Both the position numbers and the translations under genes were made by a program. A model generated the notes under the pieces. The model was given only the letters and a program-made list of their open reading frames with translations. It was not told the origin of the DNA and did not search any database. Source: Latrodectus hesperus (Eukaryota > Arthropoda > Arachnida > Araneae > Theridiidae). From it: DNA of 64,000 nucleotides. Numbering within the stretch: position 1 is the first letter of the stretch; every line of letters begins with the position of its first letter. This document shows positions 1 through 15,398 of this stretch, piece by piece. Where the stretch lies: positions 71,388,474-71,452,473 of the forward strand of contig CM075857.1 in assembly GCA_037975125.1 (NCBI GenBank), written 5' to 3'.

Positions 1-326
1 TGGGTAATAGAGATTTGATTTTCATTAAAAAAGCCAGCTCATCAGTTATTTAAATACATTTTTAAAAATGAAAATTCAAATAATTATTTGAAAAACATTT
101 TTTAGATCACATGAAATGCATTGTATAAATAGACAAAACATTAATAGGAAAGAAGTATTTCAACAATATTTTCCATGGATTGCAATAAAAAAGTTTTTTT
201 TTCTAAAATGAGTCTTTCGGAACAAACTATTTGGTTTAAGAAACGTAAGAGAAAAGCAAAGCAGTAAATAATTCTTTATTATTTGAAAATGAACAGGATA
301 ACACAAAGGTAAAATCTATAAATTAT

Positions 327-1189
<863 letters not shown>

Positions 1190-1440
1190 CATTAGATTTT
1201 ATAAGATTTCGTTGCACTTATATATTTTCGGGCTTTCATCATCGAGAGAGTGGCAGACCCAATAGACAACTTTATCCGTATGGCAATAACCTCGAATCTA
1301 AGTAAACCACTCGTCAATCTCTCGAGAATCTTCAGAGGAATAACCCTAATATTTCGCAAGGGCTTATATAAATACACCCAGCTCCATATTTTCAGCTCGA
1401 ATGTCGTTTTGCTCTCGCATTTGCGGTAGCAGTCGTACTA
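1190..1440 (-). other. GC-enriched block with a TATA-like box, possible LTR or promoter fragment
   Basis: On the minus strand GGGTGTATTTATATAAGCCC carries a TATATAAG box, followed by moderately GC-rich sequence in which a 61-codon ORF and, on the plus strand, a 70-codon open stretch overlap. This layout is compatible with a solo LTR, but no TG...CA ends with a target duplication could be fixed. No protein domain is recognised on either strand. Confidence 0.25.
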
Positions 1441-3399
1441 AAACAAATGTTTGTATCGTTACTAGTTTCTGATTTTGTCTCTGCTTATTTTAGCTTTTTT
1501 CAGCTTTTTCTTCCTGTGGGTCAAATTTTATCTCCTCTTGGTTTTCCTGAGAAAAATAGTGAGAGATTTAGCAATAAAAACCAAGAGAGAAATCAATGAA
1601 ATATAGGATGATTGTAGTATATTTTTTGAAAGAGGAGAAAAGAATATTTATTTTTTATCTCAATTTCTGTCAAGTAGAGATTTTATTGCCTTTCAGCTGA
1701 GCTTAGCCTACTTCCTTGACCACACATGTGTTCATCTTAGATTGTGTACAGTTTATTTTTTATTATATATTGAAGATTGTCAACTTATTTTTATAAGATT
1801 TCATATTTTATAGCCAAAAGTATTTCTACTTTAAGGTTTCATAGGAAATTGAGTTTATTTTAAATTCTTGACAGATATTAAATTTCTCAATTTTATCATC
1901 TTTTGTAACAATATTTACTGAAAATTTAGTGAGTTATTTTACTTGAAATTATTGCAATTTTTTCTATATTTCATTTCATAATGTAAGTTTAACGATTAAA
2001 AATATCAAATTATTAAATTTTAGTTTATTAAACAAATAAAATATTTTATTTATTTATTCTTAAATTAAGTCTAAAATGATATTTGAGAATGGAGCTTCTT
2101 GTGAGAATATTTGCTTATTCAAAATATCATTTCTTTTAATATAAGATTAATAACAATAAAAGTAATATTAAAGCTATGTCTGTAATAACCAGTTCTTTTA
2201 TGCATTTTACGTACTGATTCATTTAATTTCTTATACGTATTCAAAATGTAGTTTCATTGAATGCTAAAAATGCCAAAAATAAATGAAATTCCATTTAAAA
2301 AGGTACATTATTTATTCTCTGTTTGAAAGTACAAATGTCATTACACAAAATAATTTCATGCTTAAAATAGAAACAAATATCTAGTAGAGCATTGATTTTT
2401 AATTATTCTTCCTACAGCAAAATCTTTATATTTATTTTGAATTTTTAAAAACATCCACATACCATATGAGAAATGAACCCACAAAATATTATGCATTAAG
2501 CAGATTGGTCTATTAATGTTCAGCAAGTGATGCAATCTCACATAGACATAAATAAAGTTTGTTCTGATATTTTTACAAAAACAGAATTTAAAATTAACAT
2601 ATTAAACTAAATTAATGAAAGTTAATTAAAACTATGAAATATATGAAAATATATTAAATATATTTCTTAATTATTGAAAGTTCAGATTATATGAACAGAA
2701 AAATATTTTGGTAAATATCCAAACAATAATTGAAAATGGGGCTGAAATGCTTCGTTTTCCAACGAAATAAAATTTTATGAAAAAGTTTCGAAATGAAAGA
2801 AAATTATAAAAAACAAAAAAATCAATACAATTTTGTGAAAATTCTAATTTGTTTTCAATGAAAACTACATTTAGTCAAGAACATTTTGTAGTGAATAATT
2901 TTTTATCAATTAATCTTTTTTATTCAATAATACTAGATCTATCGTGTAACTAACTGAAAGTATTTCTGATTGTTTAGGCAACAACACAAAATTTAAATTA
3001 ATTTCTATATAATTTTCTTTTTTTGAATTTTACTTCTACATATTCTTTGAACTTCCTGTGCTAGTTTGTCATTATGTTTATCTCCAGGAAGAATATTCGA
3101 CATTAATACATATCTCAGTATTAAACTACCATTATTACTTATTAGTTCATATTCAGGATATACAATCTTAAAATCAGCAATGATAAGATTTTCAATACAT
3201 TTGAAGAACTGTCAAAGTGATAGATATTCAGAAACTCTATTTTGAATAGTAGAAATCAATTCTTGAGAGGTTATTTGAATATTCCATCCACTACAGCATA
3301 CGAAGGTGTATGTATGTAAACATACATAAATCGGAGGTGGTAGAATTTCTATATATGCGTAAGTAAGAGTAAATTATTTACTTGAAGAATTTTCACCAC
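1441..3399. other. AT-rich stretch, nothing recognised
   Basis: Stops in all frames, no GC-enriched block, and no repeat longer than short A/T runs. Confidence 0.6.
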
Positions 3400-3825
3400 A
3401 CTTTTGGAACAGATGTTGCTTTAATTCAGTCATTTCAGTGCTCCGTAGTATTTTTAGGAAAGCAACATTTCACTTTTCTAGCCACGAAATATGCTGAAGC
3501 ACGCTGAAAGCCTGGCAGACACAGCAGGGAAAAGGTGACAAGAAAATCATTCTGTAAGATGTACTCGACGCGGGGGATCAGAATTTAAAATGAACGTTGG
3601 ACCTCAAATTTGAGGGTAAGGAGACTGGAAAAAAACTTTTGACAGGAAATTTACACGCATTATACCTAATGCGACAGGTGTTGAAGATAGATTATTATAG
3701 CACGAGGGTCATCTTTAGCAGGAGGAATATTTTGATGGTATCCAGAAAAGGGAGTGTGGCTTGTAAAACTGATGGTGCAAAAAATAAAAAAGAAGATTTC
3801 TGGATATTGTTTTTATTCACTTGAT
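3400..3825. other. GC-enriched island, unassigned
   Basis: This is a local rise in G+C with a CpG-containing stretch ACTCGACGCGGGGGATC near 3560. It contains a 15-codon ORF (MLKHAESLADTAGKR, 3491-3538) and a 75-codon ORF (3597-3824, plus, alternative start only) without a recognisable domain. I read it as a possible conserved non-coding or regulatory element. Coding use is not supported. Confidence 0.25.
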
Positions 3826-6179
3826 GTTTAATATTATTCCGGTTTATTTTTGAGAAGTTAACTTATTTTCGTTAGTATACACACTGACATATTGTATCAT
3901 ATTTCTATATGTTTTGTGAGCTAAATAAACGATAGCAGCAAATAAGCTATATATTATCTTGTAGAAAGACAGTACTGAGATGGGAAAATTTTGTATTTTA
4001 CATTTCAGTGCCATAAATTTTATTTAACTAAATTTAATACTCTACTTTAGGCAAACTATTTTATTAAGTTACAATTTATATTATTTTCAAAATTAAACAT
4101 TTGAATTTTATTTTTTATATGCTGTTTAGACTCATCCTTATTTTAGAAATTATTAACCGAATATTCATCTATATTTAATAAATTATTTTTTAAATGAAAA
4201 TATTTTCCATTGAAAAGAATATCCTATAGATTAATAGAATTAAATATGTTAAATTTTTCATCTTTACAATCTATTTATGTTAAAGATTGAAACAAATCTC
4301 ACTGATTAAATACACCTTTAAATTTTGAATTATGTTTCACATATATAAGCTATTTGAAAAACTTCGTAAATTTTGAAATAAAACGGGTTTAGTTACTGTA
4401 TATGAACTAGTTAAATTATATTAATTCTTCTGGGAAATTTATATGTTGTGATTTCTGAAAGTTTTCTATATTTGAAATTATTTAATTACACAAAAAAACA
4501 GACGTTTCTTTGAAATGAATATCATAAAATCATCAAAAGTTCATATTAAAGAAACTCTAGTATTAAAAAATATGTCACCTCATTCAAAAGCCACATGTTG
4601 ATCATCCAACTGAAATTAATTAATTATAAATTTTATTAATTATAAATAGTATAATTTGCCTTTATCAGTAATATCTATTAAACCATAAAATCAATTATCT
4701 AGTTTTGATGAGTTATACAAAAGTTATTACAATTTATTAAAGGAGTTATTACAATTTATTGAATTCAAACTGAAAATGTCCTTAAATAAAAAATATATGT
4801 ATAATTTATTGAAAATATATGCAAAAATAACATTATTTGAGATTATAAAAATTTAAGAAAAATAAATAAAATTTCAAACACAACCACAAAAATATAAAAC
4901 GCAATAGAATATGTAGTAAATTTACAGCAATTACTTGTTTAGAACTTGAAAAGATACTTTTTTCCATGCTATTTATCAAGCTTAGTGAATATCACAAGAA
5001 AAAATTAAATCCTTGCCAATAGTATTGCACTAAGACAGTCTTAGTCTACTTATAATTGAGGGTAAATAGTATGACAAAAAGGATTTAAAAATAAAATTTC
5101 ATAGCCAACAGAAACTTTTGATTTTGGAAAGCTAAAAATTTGAAAAAATTTGGCAGCAAAAATAAGGTGTAGAACTTAAAAAAATATTCCAGTCGATACG
5201 AATGTACTTACAGAACATAGTCAAGCTCATGAAAATAAATGCAAGGAAAATATAAAACAGCTCTACAAGAATATAAAACATTCATTGTAACATAAATGTT
5301 TCATGTCTTTTAATATGCTCTAGAAGTATGTTTTTCATATTGATCAAACAAAATTAATAATGAAAAGTAGGATAATGTCTTCATTAACATAAACATTGAA
5401 CAATTGCACTACAAGTGCACTTCATTTTAATTGAATAAAGTAATTGAAGATTTTGGCAACATAATTAGATTGCACTGAATTAAAGTTTTTATTTTGCAAT
5501 AGTGTTTCTCTCAAATTTATCTTTAGATTTGGTTTTGCTGATTTTAAATTAAGATTATCATTACACATTTTTAGCATATGTGTGGTAGAGCATGGTATGC
5601 ACATATATGCATTCAGCTATTAATAACAAAAACAAATTAGATTTATCTATCATTAACTTGTACGCAATATAGTTTCTTCTAAATTTCTCTGCTTTTTATA
5701 TTTAATTTCAAGTACTGCTCATTGTATTACTCTATATAACTCTATCATGACATAGTTTAAAGAGTTAAAAAACATGATCTTTAGTAGACATGGGTGTTTA
5801 AAGCATTTAAATAAATTAAAAAAACACGGATTTTTTTTTAATATTTCAAATTGAAATTTTGAGTTATACCTTAAGGATACATTTAAGCAGTTTTTCAGAA
5901 CAATCTGTTATTCAGAATATTTTATGTTTGAGATATTTTTCGGAAATGACAATTTTTGTTAAGTGTTATTTAAATAGATTGAAAACACGAAACAAAATTA
6001 AAAATTGTGATTGTTTTACTTTTTTAAAAAAAACTGTAAATACACATAAATCTAATCTGAAATATAACATAGAAGAAAAAACATATGAGAAAGATACACA
6101 ATTTCTTCTCATTTAATCAGATGACACTTTTCACAAAATAAAAGAAAAGAGTAAATTAAACTAATAGTTTCATAAAGTC

Positions 6180-6485
6180 GTTAAATCCCGGGAAATGTTG
6201 GAATAGAAGCTCATCTCTTACATCATTTTTCTATCTAATGTAAGTTGGTGGTATTTTTTCCACGTGTATGCTTTTGAAAAGCTATCTCGAATGGGTTAAA
6301 AAACATATATTTTCTTTCCGTTCTGATCCATTAAGACCAAGCTTATACTCTTTTCCGCAAATGTCTCAAGAAATTTAATGCACCTCGGAAACGACTTTAG
6401 AAGCCATAATGTATCACATTCCTTTCCGACACGTTAACTCGAAAGCAGGTGAAAAATAATCGTGATGAGAAGATGACGTAATATT
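6180..6485. other. GC-enriched island, unassigned
   Basis: It contains the palindrome TCCCGGGA (6186-6193) and a CRE-like TGACGTAA (6474-6481). A 19-codon ORF MHLGNDFRSHNVSHSFPTR sits at 6378-6437 (plus). No splice-site pair or known domain was seen. It may be regulatory. Confidence 0.25.
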
Positions 6486-9291
6486 TTAATTTATTCTATG
6501 AATTGCTATTGTTTTTTTTTTTTTTTTTCGAAAAAGAGCTATTTGTGATGTCAGTCAAGAACGCGATACACACATCTAGAAACTAAAATATTGGAATAAA
6601 TATTCTTGAAATAATAATGTTTATGATAAACACAATGGAAGTTTTTTGCTATTAAATATACCTTTTGATAAGTTTTATAGCGATTCTAAGCTATAAATTT
6701 TCTAATTATAACATACAGTATTTGTATAGTAGAAGCATTCACATTCTTAATTCATATTTTAAATTCAGATTCATTATTCTAAACATTCCCATTTATTTAT
6801 ACTAAATTTTAGGTATGTTTATATTTAACTATTAAACTGTTGGTACGTAAAAAATATAATACGGAACATACTATGAATATACTTGAACGATTTGCTCATT
6901 GTTGAAAGTTTTATAGCTCAAAAATGTCTTAAGATCATTTTATATATGCTCTGTTGTTTGAAAGATGTTAATTGATCCTCAAAAATGTCTACTAAACATG
7001 AGGCTATATTTGAATCGTTCCTTAAAGATTTTAGTAAACAAATATAGTCAAAGTATTATACTAAGAAAGGTGTTTGAACTAAATAATTGATATTTAATAA
7101 ATTTAAAGAAATGCATGTGGCACCACCACATGTAAAAAAAAACTCAACTAAAAAAAGGGAATAGACTTTAAAACAACAACTTCAACTGGATATAAAGCCA
7201 ATCATAAACTTTATTGAGAATCTTGGTTGAAATTTCACTGCTAATAGATAGAGCTACAAAATAATATATTAGACGGTTTGTAATCGGAAGTTAATTCTTA
7301 AATTTATAATGAAAGTGACAAAACGGAAATAAAAGACAATCCTAGAAAATTGGAATTCATGTAAAACTTGATAAGATACTCTACAGTAAAAGAACTCAAA
7401 AGCAACTACTAAGGATTTAATTAAAATGCTTGGATTTTGTTATTCAGTAACTTATGAATATTAAATTACTTCAAAAATAACTGTCAATATATTTGATATT
7501 AATGTTTCTCATGGAAAAAAAGGAAGGATTAGTATATTATTATATCAGCAATGTTTCCAGATACTATTCTATATCGTCTTTGTTTATTAATAAATTTTTT
7601 AAATTTAACTATTTAGAAAGTCTTAATTATGTTGGTGATTTCAAATCGACTTTATTCTTTTTTACTGTAATACAAAAAATAGTAGAATCCACATAAAATG
7701 AGTGTGATAAGATAGATCAGTATTACACAAATAAAAAGCAGCCTATTTTTGATAATGTTAACCTATTAATTTAACTGAATGCATCATTAATTAATACTCT
7801 AGTTAAATGCATCACAAATATATTTATATTTAGGAAAACATCAAAATACAAATTTCTCATTTTTGTAACATAATTATAAAAAATTTTAATAATTTAAATT
7901 ATCATTAAAATTTGTGAGACATAGACTTTTATTGCCTAAAAATTCTCTCACCAGTGTATTTATTTTAATTTAAATATTGGTAAATGTATGTTTGAAAAGG
8001 TATAAAAATATTTTCTTCCATCAAAAAATTTCGAAACATTGAGAAATCTTTTTCAAATGTGGAATATGAAAAGCCTCTAAATTACTTTCAAATTTAACTG
8101 TTTTTAAGCTAACTCAAATACCAATTCATAAAAATTCTTCAAAGCATAATTAATTTAAATATTTATTATTTAACTGATCCCCCTGTAAACAATTCTTATA
8201 TTTAAAGATATAACGCAATATAGAATTTATTATTTTTTGTTATTACTTTTTATTTTTTTCTTATTTTTCAATATAACGAAATAAAATATTTTCAAGAAAT
8301 TTTCAAATGAATGAATACGTGATTTTTCCAGAATTCAATGAAACTAAAACTCAACTCAGTTGTTTGTAAAAAATATCGGTGCAAACTAAATTTCAAATAA
8401 AAAAGCATTGAAAGATAATACAAAAATTATGTAATTCAAATATATTTAGAATGATTATTTAAAACTATTTAATTTTCTAGAGCCACAGATTAATTGAAAT
8501 ACATTGCTATTTGATTATAAGCACTCCTTTTTGTGAAAATTAATTTATTCAAATATTATAAGGTTCTATGATAAAATTATCATCTACTAACCCCAGCCCA
8601 CTTTCAAAGATAATATACATAAGTCAAAGATTAATATCATTAAGCATTCGAAAGTTATGACTTGTGCATAAATTGCATGTTCCGATATTTCCAGTAAAGT
8701 AAATGAGTTCATACCATTTAGTAACATTGCATGTCTTAAAACAAATAATTGATTACAATAAGTATCTATATACTTCAAAATAATTAATTATGAGCAATAG
8801 ATTAGAAATAAACGTTAAGATATCTTTACAATTGTTCATTGGAGACCAATTAGCACTAGAAATGCAAATTTATTACTTTTATTAATGGCTAGTGTTGTTA
8901 TAAAATAAGATGTTTAAAATACTGAAACTTCTAGTGAAGCACATTTTAATAATTTGAAATATTCTGAATTGTTTATTTAATAATGATTAAATTTTATAGA
9001 TACGTAATTATTCATCAAGTTAATGCTAAACTTTTCATTACGTTTGAAAACATAGATATTTTAAGCAGCTAAATTCTGAAATTTGTAAATTGCAAAGGAT
9101 TAATTTGATTTGCAGATGCATACTAAAGTGATGGTGTATACAAATATATATATATACTGATCATACTTCATTTATATATAAATTAGTTAATAAAAGCATT
9201 GTTTTATTTTATTTTACTACTGTAAAATATTTTTCCTAAAGTTATTTTTAAAATGCTCTAGTTGAACATTGTATTAAATAGTGTTACGCTG

Positions 9292-9294
<3 letters not shown>

Positions 9295-9375
<81 letters not shown>
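9295..9375. repeat. (TA)n microsatellite
   Basis: TA tract of about 81 bp with one extra T near 9367-9368. Confidence 0.97.
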
Positions 9376-9553
9376 CTCTGAATTTAAAAATAATTATAAA
9401 ATAATATAGCAGAATATATTCATTCTTAAAACTTTATAATTTTTTACTAAGTTTATAATTGATAAAATTTAACTAAAATTTATAATGAACTGTTTTTATT
9501 ATAGACACCTCATTTACTCAATTACTGATAGTTATAATAATTTTACAGTAAAT

Positions 9554-9615
9554 AATTAAAGTATAATTTATTTACTGTATTCACTGTAATTAAAGTATAA
9601 TTTATTTACTGTATT
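9554..9615. repeat. Tandem duplication, period 34 bp
   Basis: A 28-bp unit starting AATTAAAGTATAATTTATTT occurs at 9554-9581 and, identically, at 9588-9615, with six bases between the copies. Confidence 0.9.
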
Positions 9616-10429
9616 TGCGAATGATAAGTACTGAATGTTAAAAATATTTTATAAAAATTGTTAACTTTAAAAAGTTAACCATAAGTAAGTTATTTTTGAA
9701 TTTTATATGAAGTTGTCTGTAGTGATAAAAAACTCTTATTTGCAAGTCTAAAAAATTCCTTGAAGTTAAAAATTTTAAGTTATCTATCAACTAAAAATTT
9801 TATGAATATAAGAATGTTTTTTTTCCACTTTTATACCTTTTAGGAAGAATTATATTCTTTAAAACAAATTTCACGTTTAAAATGAACAGTTAAACAAAAG
9901 AAATTTCTTTAGGCAACATGGAATTATATTCCACATTTAATTATTTGTTTTGGTAAAATTCCTTTTCCAAAGAATGTACCATTTGTATGGAAATACCTCT
10001 CTTTTAATGATTCAGTACTAAAGTTTAAAATGTTTCATATTCAAATAAATAAATACATTTTTCACAAAAACGGATTATTCAAAAGTAAAGAATAAAAAAT
10101 TTTCGAAATACATAAAATAAATGAACTGTGTTTCATTTTTTTCAAAATATTTTCTTACTCTTTCAAATAATATTTGTGTTGTTAAGGGAAATAATGATTG
10201 TTTAATTTAATATATAGTACACAGAATTCAGTATTGGAAAATTGGCTTTTAAATGGAAAACTTATCATTGACGTTATCTTAATTCCATCGTTATCTTCAG
10301 CTCAGGTTTAAAACGCATTTGCAACAATTTCATTAAACTCATTGTTTCCACCTAGCAGTCAATGATGAAAGTTATCAGTTAAAGAAAAATGAAATAATCA
10401 CAGAAGTGAAAGCGTGCAAAGAATAACTT

Positions 10430-10640
10430 CGTTCTAATATCCAAAATGCTGGCCGATATCGATTACAATGAAGTATTATCCCATTATCTATCGATTCGGC
10501 TACAGTAGCGAGACATTTTTCTAAGAAGACTAGCGTAAGCAATTAATTTGGAAGTGGTCACGTGACCCTGGAAGAAAAGGGTGGAATTCACCCCCTACTT
10601 GCAAGTGAAATTAATACGAAATGCATGAGGCTGATATGGA
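10430..10640. promoter_or_regulatory. GC-enriched island with a palindromic E-box
   Basis: It contains the perfect 10-bp palindrome GTCACGTGAC at 10557-10566, an E-box of the CACGTG class identical to the core of the CLEAR/M-box site bound by MITF/TFEB-type bHLH-Zip factors (established for animals). A 20-codon ORF beginning MLADIDYNEVLSHYLSIRLQ (10446-10508, plus) is also present. No splice donor follows it, so I do not call it an exon. The regulatory role is inferred. Confidence 0.3.
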
Positions 10641-11009
10641 CTGCAAATTTTTATCAATAATTAGTTGAGAAAACTTCTAAACCCCGTAAGAGAGAGAGAG
10701 TTTACCAATTATTGGTTGTTCTGAGGGTTTTTTTTGTTGTACTTTTTAATCCGACACAAAACTTTAATGCATTATTGATGTCTGTTTATGTTACAACTAT
10801 CAAAAAAATTTAAAGTGGTTGTAGAAAGTTGAAGTACTTGACTGAAAAAAGTTCAATGTATAGAAGATTTTTTTTCATAACTATACTTCTGTTGCTCATT
10901 ATTTTAGTAAAAACTTAAAGTGAAAACACGTAAAAGCTTCTATTTAATATATTTTTCTAGATGAAGTTTGTTAAAGATAAATTATTTTGATAAAATTTAG
11001 CTTAGCTAG

Positions 11010-11011
<2 letters not shown>

Positions 11012-11094
<83 letters not shown>
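11012..11094. repeat. (TA)n microsatellite
   Basis: Uninterrupted TA tract of about 83 bp. Confidence 0.98.
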
Positions 11095-11096
<2 letters not shown>

Positions 11097-12409
11097 TTAC
11101 ATTAATAAAAGAATTTTTGCTTTCCTAAATAGAAAAAAATAGTTTTCCTGAGTTTATAAAAATATTGTAGTGAATTCTTAGATCAATAACACAAAAGTAA
11201 TTAATACAGTTGAAAAATTTAAATAAGATTTAATACTTTGATCTTTCTCTAAATTATGAACATTACAAAATATTTTGCAGATAAATTAAAAAATCTAATA
11301 ACACAAATCTACTCAATAATTGAAAATATTGAGTAAATGAAGTTTTTATTTATTATTATAATTACTATACTATTTAAATATGATTAATTATGTATTTTAA
11401 ATACCTGAAATACTTAAATCTGTTGAGATCATCCCAATTTCAATACATGTTAATTTAGCAGTCAATCATTTAATAGATTATTAACATAGTTGCAGCATTT
11501 CTTCATTTATTTATAAAGTATTCTTGAATATCTAATTAACTAAACAACTTTCAATAAACTGCATGATAATTAGGTCCTTTTTTCAGTATTGCATACTATT
11601 TTATTTAGAAGTATATCAGTTAAAATTCTTAAGCAAATTAAAAACAGCCAAATTTTAATTAATGTGTTGTTTTAAGGGGAAATCAAAAAGCTGAAAATTT
11701 ATATCTTTCTTGTATTTCCAAATGCGATTGTATTAATCTCGTTTTATAACTTGAGTCAATTTTCTCTGTGTTATTTTCTCATTAATTACTAAAATGATTA
11801 TTTTTCAAATCGCTTAAGTGTGATGAGATTCAAATGAAAATAATTGAGAAAAATGTTTTTGTCTGCTGAGGAGCACTACTTTTATTGCAATATAAAAATA
11901 TTTATATGATAATTCCTAGACTTTGATATTTTTACTTTATCTATGTTTGAAATTTTAATAAAAAGTGCGAGGGATGTATTTAGAGGAACAATGGACTGAT
12001 CTACATTTTATCTGAAGAATTCCTATTGGATATTTTTTTAATTCTTGATCTGATGTAACTCACAGAATTATTAATTCAATCAGAAATATGTATTTTGATT
12101 AGCATTGTGTGGACCTTATTCAGCATGGAGAGTTCAAATGAATCTAATTAAAAAAAATGTTACATAAGCTAATCTATGCAACAGCTTTTAGACTATATAA
12201 AGTAAAATGTTGCACAAATTAACAATTCTTTTAGTTGCATTATCCTCTAAAAGAATAATCTCTTTATAAAACACAGATTTCAAAATATACTATTACATAA
12301 CAGTCCACTTTATGTACTTTCAATAGAAAACGTAAGAAATTTTCAAGCTAAAATAAATGAAATTAAGGCTGACTATTGAATACCTTTTTTTTTATTCATT
12401 TTTTGAACA

Positions 12410-12715
12410 GATACATTATCCCCGTGCATCACAGATGTACAACGCGGGGCTTACAGAAATAAGTAATTAGAAATTAAAATCTAGAACATTAAATACTACA
12501 GGTATAAATAAAGCGAACAAACGCAGAAAACAGCCGTTTGGACTTCACAAAAACAGATAAATTCCCGGACCATGTCACACACAGAGCATTTTCAAATCAT
12601 TCTCTAATACTTGAGATAAAAATAAATTATTGTTCACAGACCAGTGATGACTTAAAGCTTTCCACGGCTGTGGTGGTAGCAAAATTGTCAAGTTGTTGAT
12701 CCTCCTTTTAACAAT
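12410..12715 (-). other. GC-enriched segment, possible old repeat
   Basis: The left edge holds CCCCGTGCATCACAGATGTA followed closely by CGCGGGG, so the block is bounded by complementary C and G runs. On the minus strand several open pieces with protein-like composition follow one another between stops (PPQPWKALSHHWSVNNN, then VSPALYICDARG). The pattern suggests decayed transposable-element or transcript sequence, but I cannot name a family. Confidence 0.3.
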
Positions 12716-14155
12716 TTGATTGTAAGAATACCGTTTTGAATAAAATATTTGCAGTATTTAAGAATTAACTTTAAACTGTTGGATCTATAACTATCCTTCA
12801 CAAACATTCGCTTCCAAGTGTCAAAATTAAATTAAGGATTTATAAGCTTCGTTAATTAATAACTTTAACATCTACTTCGAATATTAATTTAAAATTACAG
12901 CATACTTGTCTGTTATAAAATTTCCTTTTCACCGTCTACAGTAAAAATGTCCCAGGATTTCAAGAAATTAATTAAGTTATCATGAAAAAGCCCGTATTTA
13001 ATCTTATATATACCTATAGGATGGTATATTGAAAAATTTTAATATCTACAACATCATTTTTGCATTTGTAACTGACAAAATGCCTATTAAACTTGGATTA
13101 TAAATGTGAAACTTTTTATTACATATATGTGTTTACCAAATTGATAAACTTTATTTTATTTATATTAAAATTTGTTTCTTGATAATATGCTTTGATGAAT
13201 TCTTTTTATCAAGTGAAAATGTTTCAATAAAATCTGGATTTCTATAAAATTTGTGTTGGTTTCATTTTTGATAAGTAAATTATTTCAAAAATTAATAAGT
13301 AGATTAATTTTCTGAAACATACGAACCGTTAGAATAGGAGCCTTATATTACAAATAAGAAAAGGCTTTTCAATTATTTCTAAATTGATAAAATAGATCTT
13401 TAGGATTAAATATTTAAGACTAATATAGTAAAAATAAAATATGCAACATAAGGAAAAAATCTTGTGGTAGAGGAAAATATTTCTAACAGATTATATATAA
13501 AAGAAATTGTGAATAGTTTTAAGTGAGTAAACATAGCTCTTTACAGCAAATAATACGATTTAATGAGAGGAAAATAGAATGTCCTGTTTTTTAGAAAAAT
13601 CTAAGTCTTTTTTATTTAAAAACTTAACTCTCAAAATGGGTAATTTTTACAATATCTGACAAAGCATCTAATAATTATACTTACAACTACTATGCGAATA
13701 ATGTTTTCAAACTTTCTGATAGTTCTTATAGGAATATTATTCCCTTTTATGAGTTATATATGACGCTGTATAATTTATATATCGATGTATCATGCTAGTA
13801 GCTTCTTACGCACATATTCTTTTTTAAATTATTTTTTTCTGATAAATAGTTTGTTGCTTATTTACCTATTTATAAATGATATTTTCAGGGTTACTATAAC
13901 TTCACCTAATATAATATCTACTATTAAAAAAACATACTCGATGCAGGTTGTATGATATCAAATCTCGACTTCTTTAGAAAAGTTAATACTGATTCATATG
14001 TGTTTTTTTATCTAATGAGACTATAAGATTATGAGAAATATATTTCAACTGCGATCAGTAAAACAGGACCTTAATCAGTATATGGTACAATGATGTCTCA
14101 AACATATCCTACTATATTTAATTCAGAAACCATGCTAGTAGATTCATACGTTATG

Positions 14156-14189
14156 CTTTAGCCATTACAATACTTTAGCCATTACAATA
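14156..14189. repeat. Tandem duplication, period 17 bp
   Basis: CTTTAGCCATTACAATA occurs twice with no spacer and no mismatch. Confidence 0.92.
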
Positions 14190-15296
14190 ATCACTTCAAT
14201 ATTAAAGACATGAAAACTGTCATTAATATGTATTGAAAAATGTATTACAAATGGTTAGATTAAACTATATTACAAATTCATAGCATTTTGTCTACTTATA
14301 AGTGGATTAATTGCATTTCTATATTCAGGTCTTTGTCTTTAACTTTATAAACTGAAATAAAATTGCAAGTACTTTTTCCTTTCAATATATCAAAAGATGT
14401 CTGACTTCATGCTTCAATCAGAATTTGAAGTCGTTCGGTAAAAGATTTGACTCTAACAATTTTCCATCTTCTCTCAATGTTCATCTAACAACCCATGTCT
14501 TTTCTTGATATGAATGATATACACATCATTGTGGCATACATTTTCTGACATTAATCTGATAAAGATTATTTCATATTGTGTGTTTTCAAGAAATTTTGAT
14601 GAAATAAAATCTGTTTTTATAGTTGACTAGCATTGCTTATTCTGTCTCAATCTCATTGAGACGATATTGCAACGATATTGTCCTAGTAGATGTCCAGTTT
14701 CCTTGAAATTCTTAAAGTACATTCCTGGAAACTCTAACAGTCACTTTTCTTCTTTTGATTTCAACACCCAAATTAATAAACCAAAAGATATATTTTATTA
14801 AATACTATTATCAGTAAAATTTAAGTAATATTTTCTCAACAAAAAACCATGGACTAAAAAAAAAAATTTCTATGAAATCGTAATAATTTAAGTACACATA
14901 AATATTTTCTGGTTTTAACATCATGAAAATTAGTTAGCAAGTAATGAATTATCTTAAATCATGAGCTAAGCATAATTATAGTGATGTTTAATTTTAAATT
15001 ATTTACTGGTGTAAGCATTTGCTTTATTTTATTTAAAATGAAGATTTTTGATCATCGCATATTTGCTTTATTTAATGCACTTCGACATCTTACGGGATAC
15101 ACTCTAATTGATATTGATTCAATAAATGTCAAATAACACTAAATTCCTTTAACAAATATGATAATCCATACATTTATTATCTATTTTTTAAATGTTCACA
15201 TTTTTAGAGAGAGAGAGCAGTTACAATGAAATAAATTTAATATAAAAATTTCAAATTGCTAATATTTTTGTCTGTAAAAACTAAATGTTTTTGCGG

Positions 15297-15347
15297 TTAA
15301 AAATAAAATAAATGATCATTAATAATGATTATTTATTTTATTTTTAA
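15297..15347. repeat. 51-bp near-perfect palindrome
   Basis: A 25-bp stem around a single central base (15322) with only one G-T position (15314/15330). The arms are AT-rich, starting TTAAAAATAAAATAAATG. It could extrude as a cruciform or fold as an RNA hairpin. A second palindrome lies 50 bp downstream. Confidence 0.85.
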
Positions 15348-15398
15348 TCCCAAAACAGTTTGTCATAATAACAATCAAATTAATCAAAAACATAATAG

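Larger units (their letters stand above)
3826..10429. other. AT-rich, probably intronic; little recognised
   Basis: Apart from the 6.2-kb island and the 9.3-kb TA tract, only short AT-rich ORFs (60-85 codons, no domains) and a 21-bp-period repeat of GTTATTACAATTTATT near 4727-4760 are present. Confidence 0.55.
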
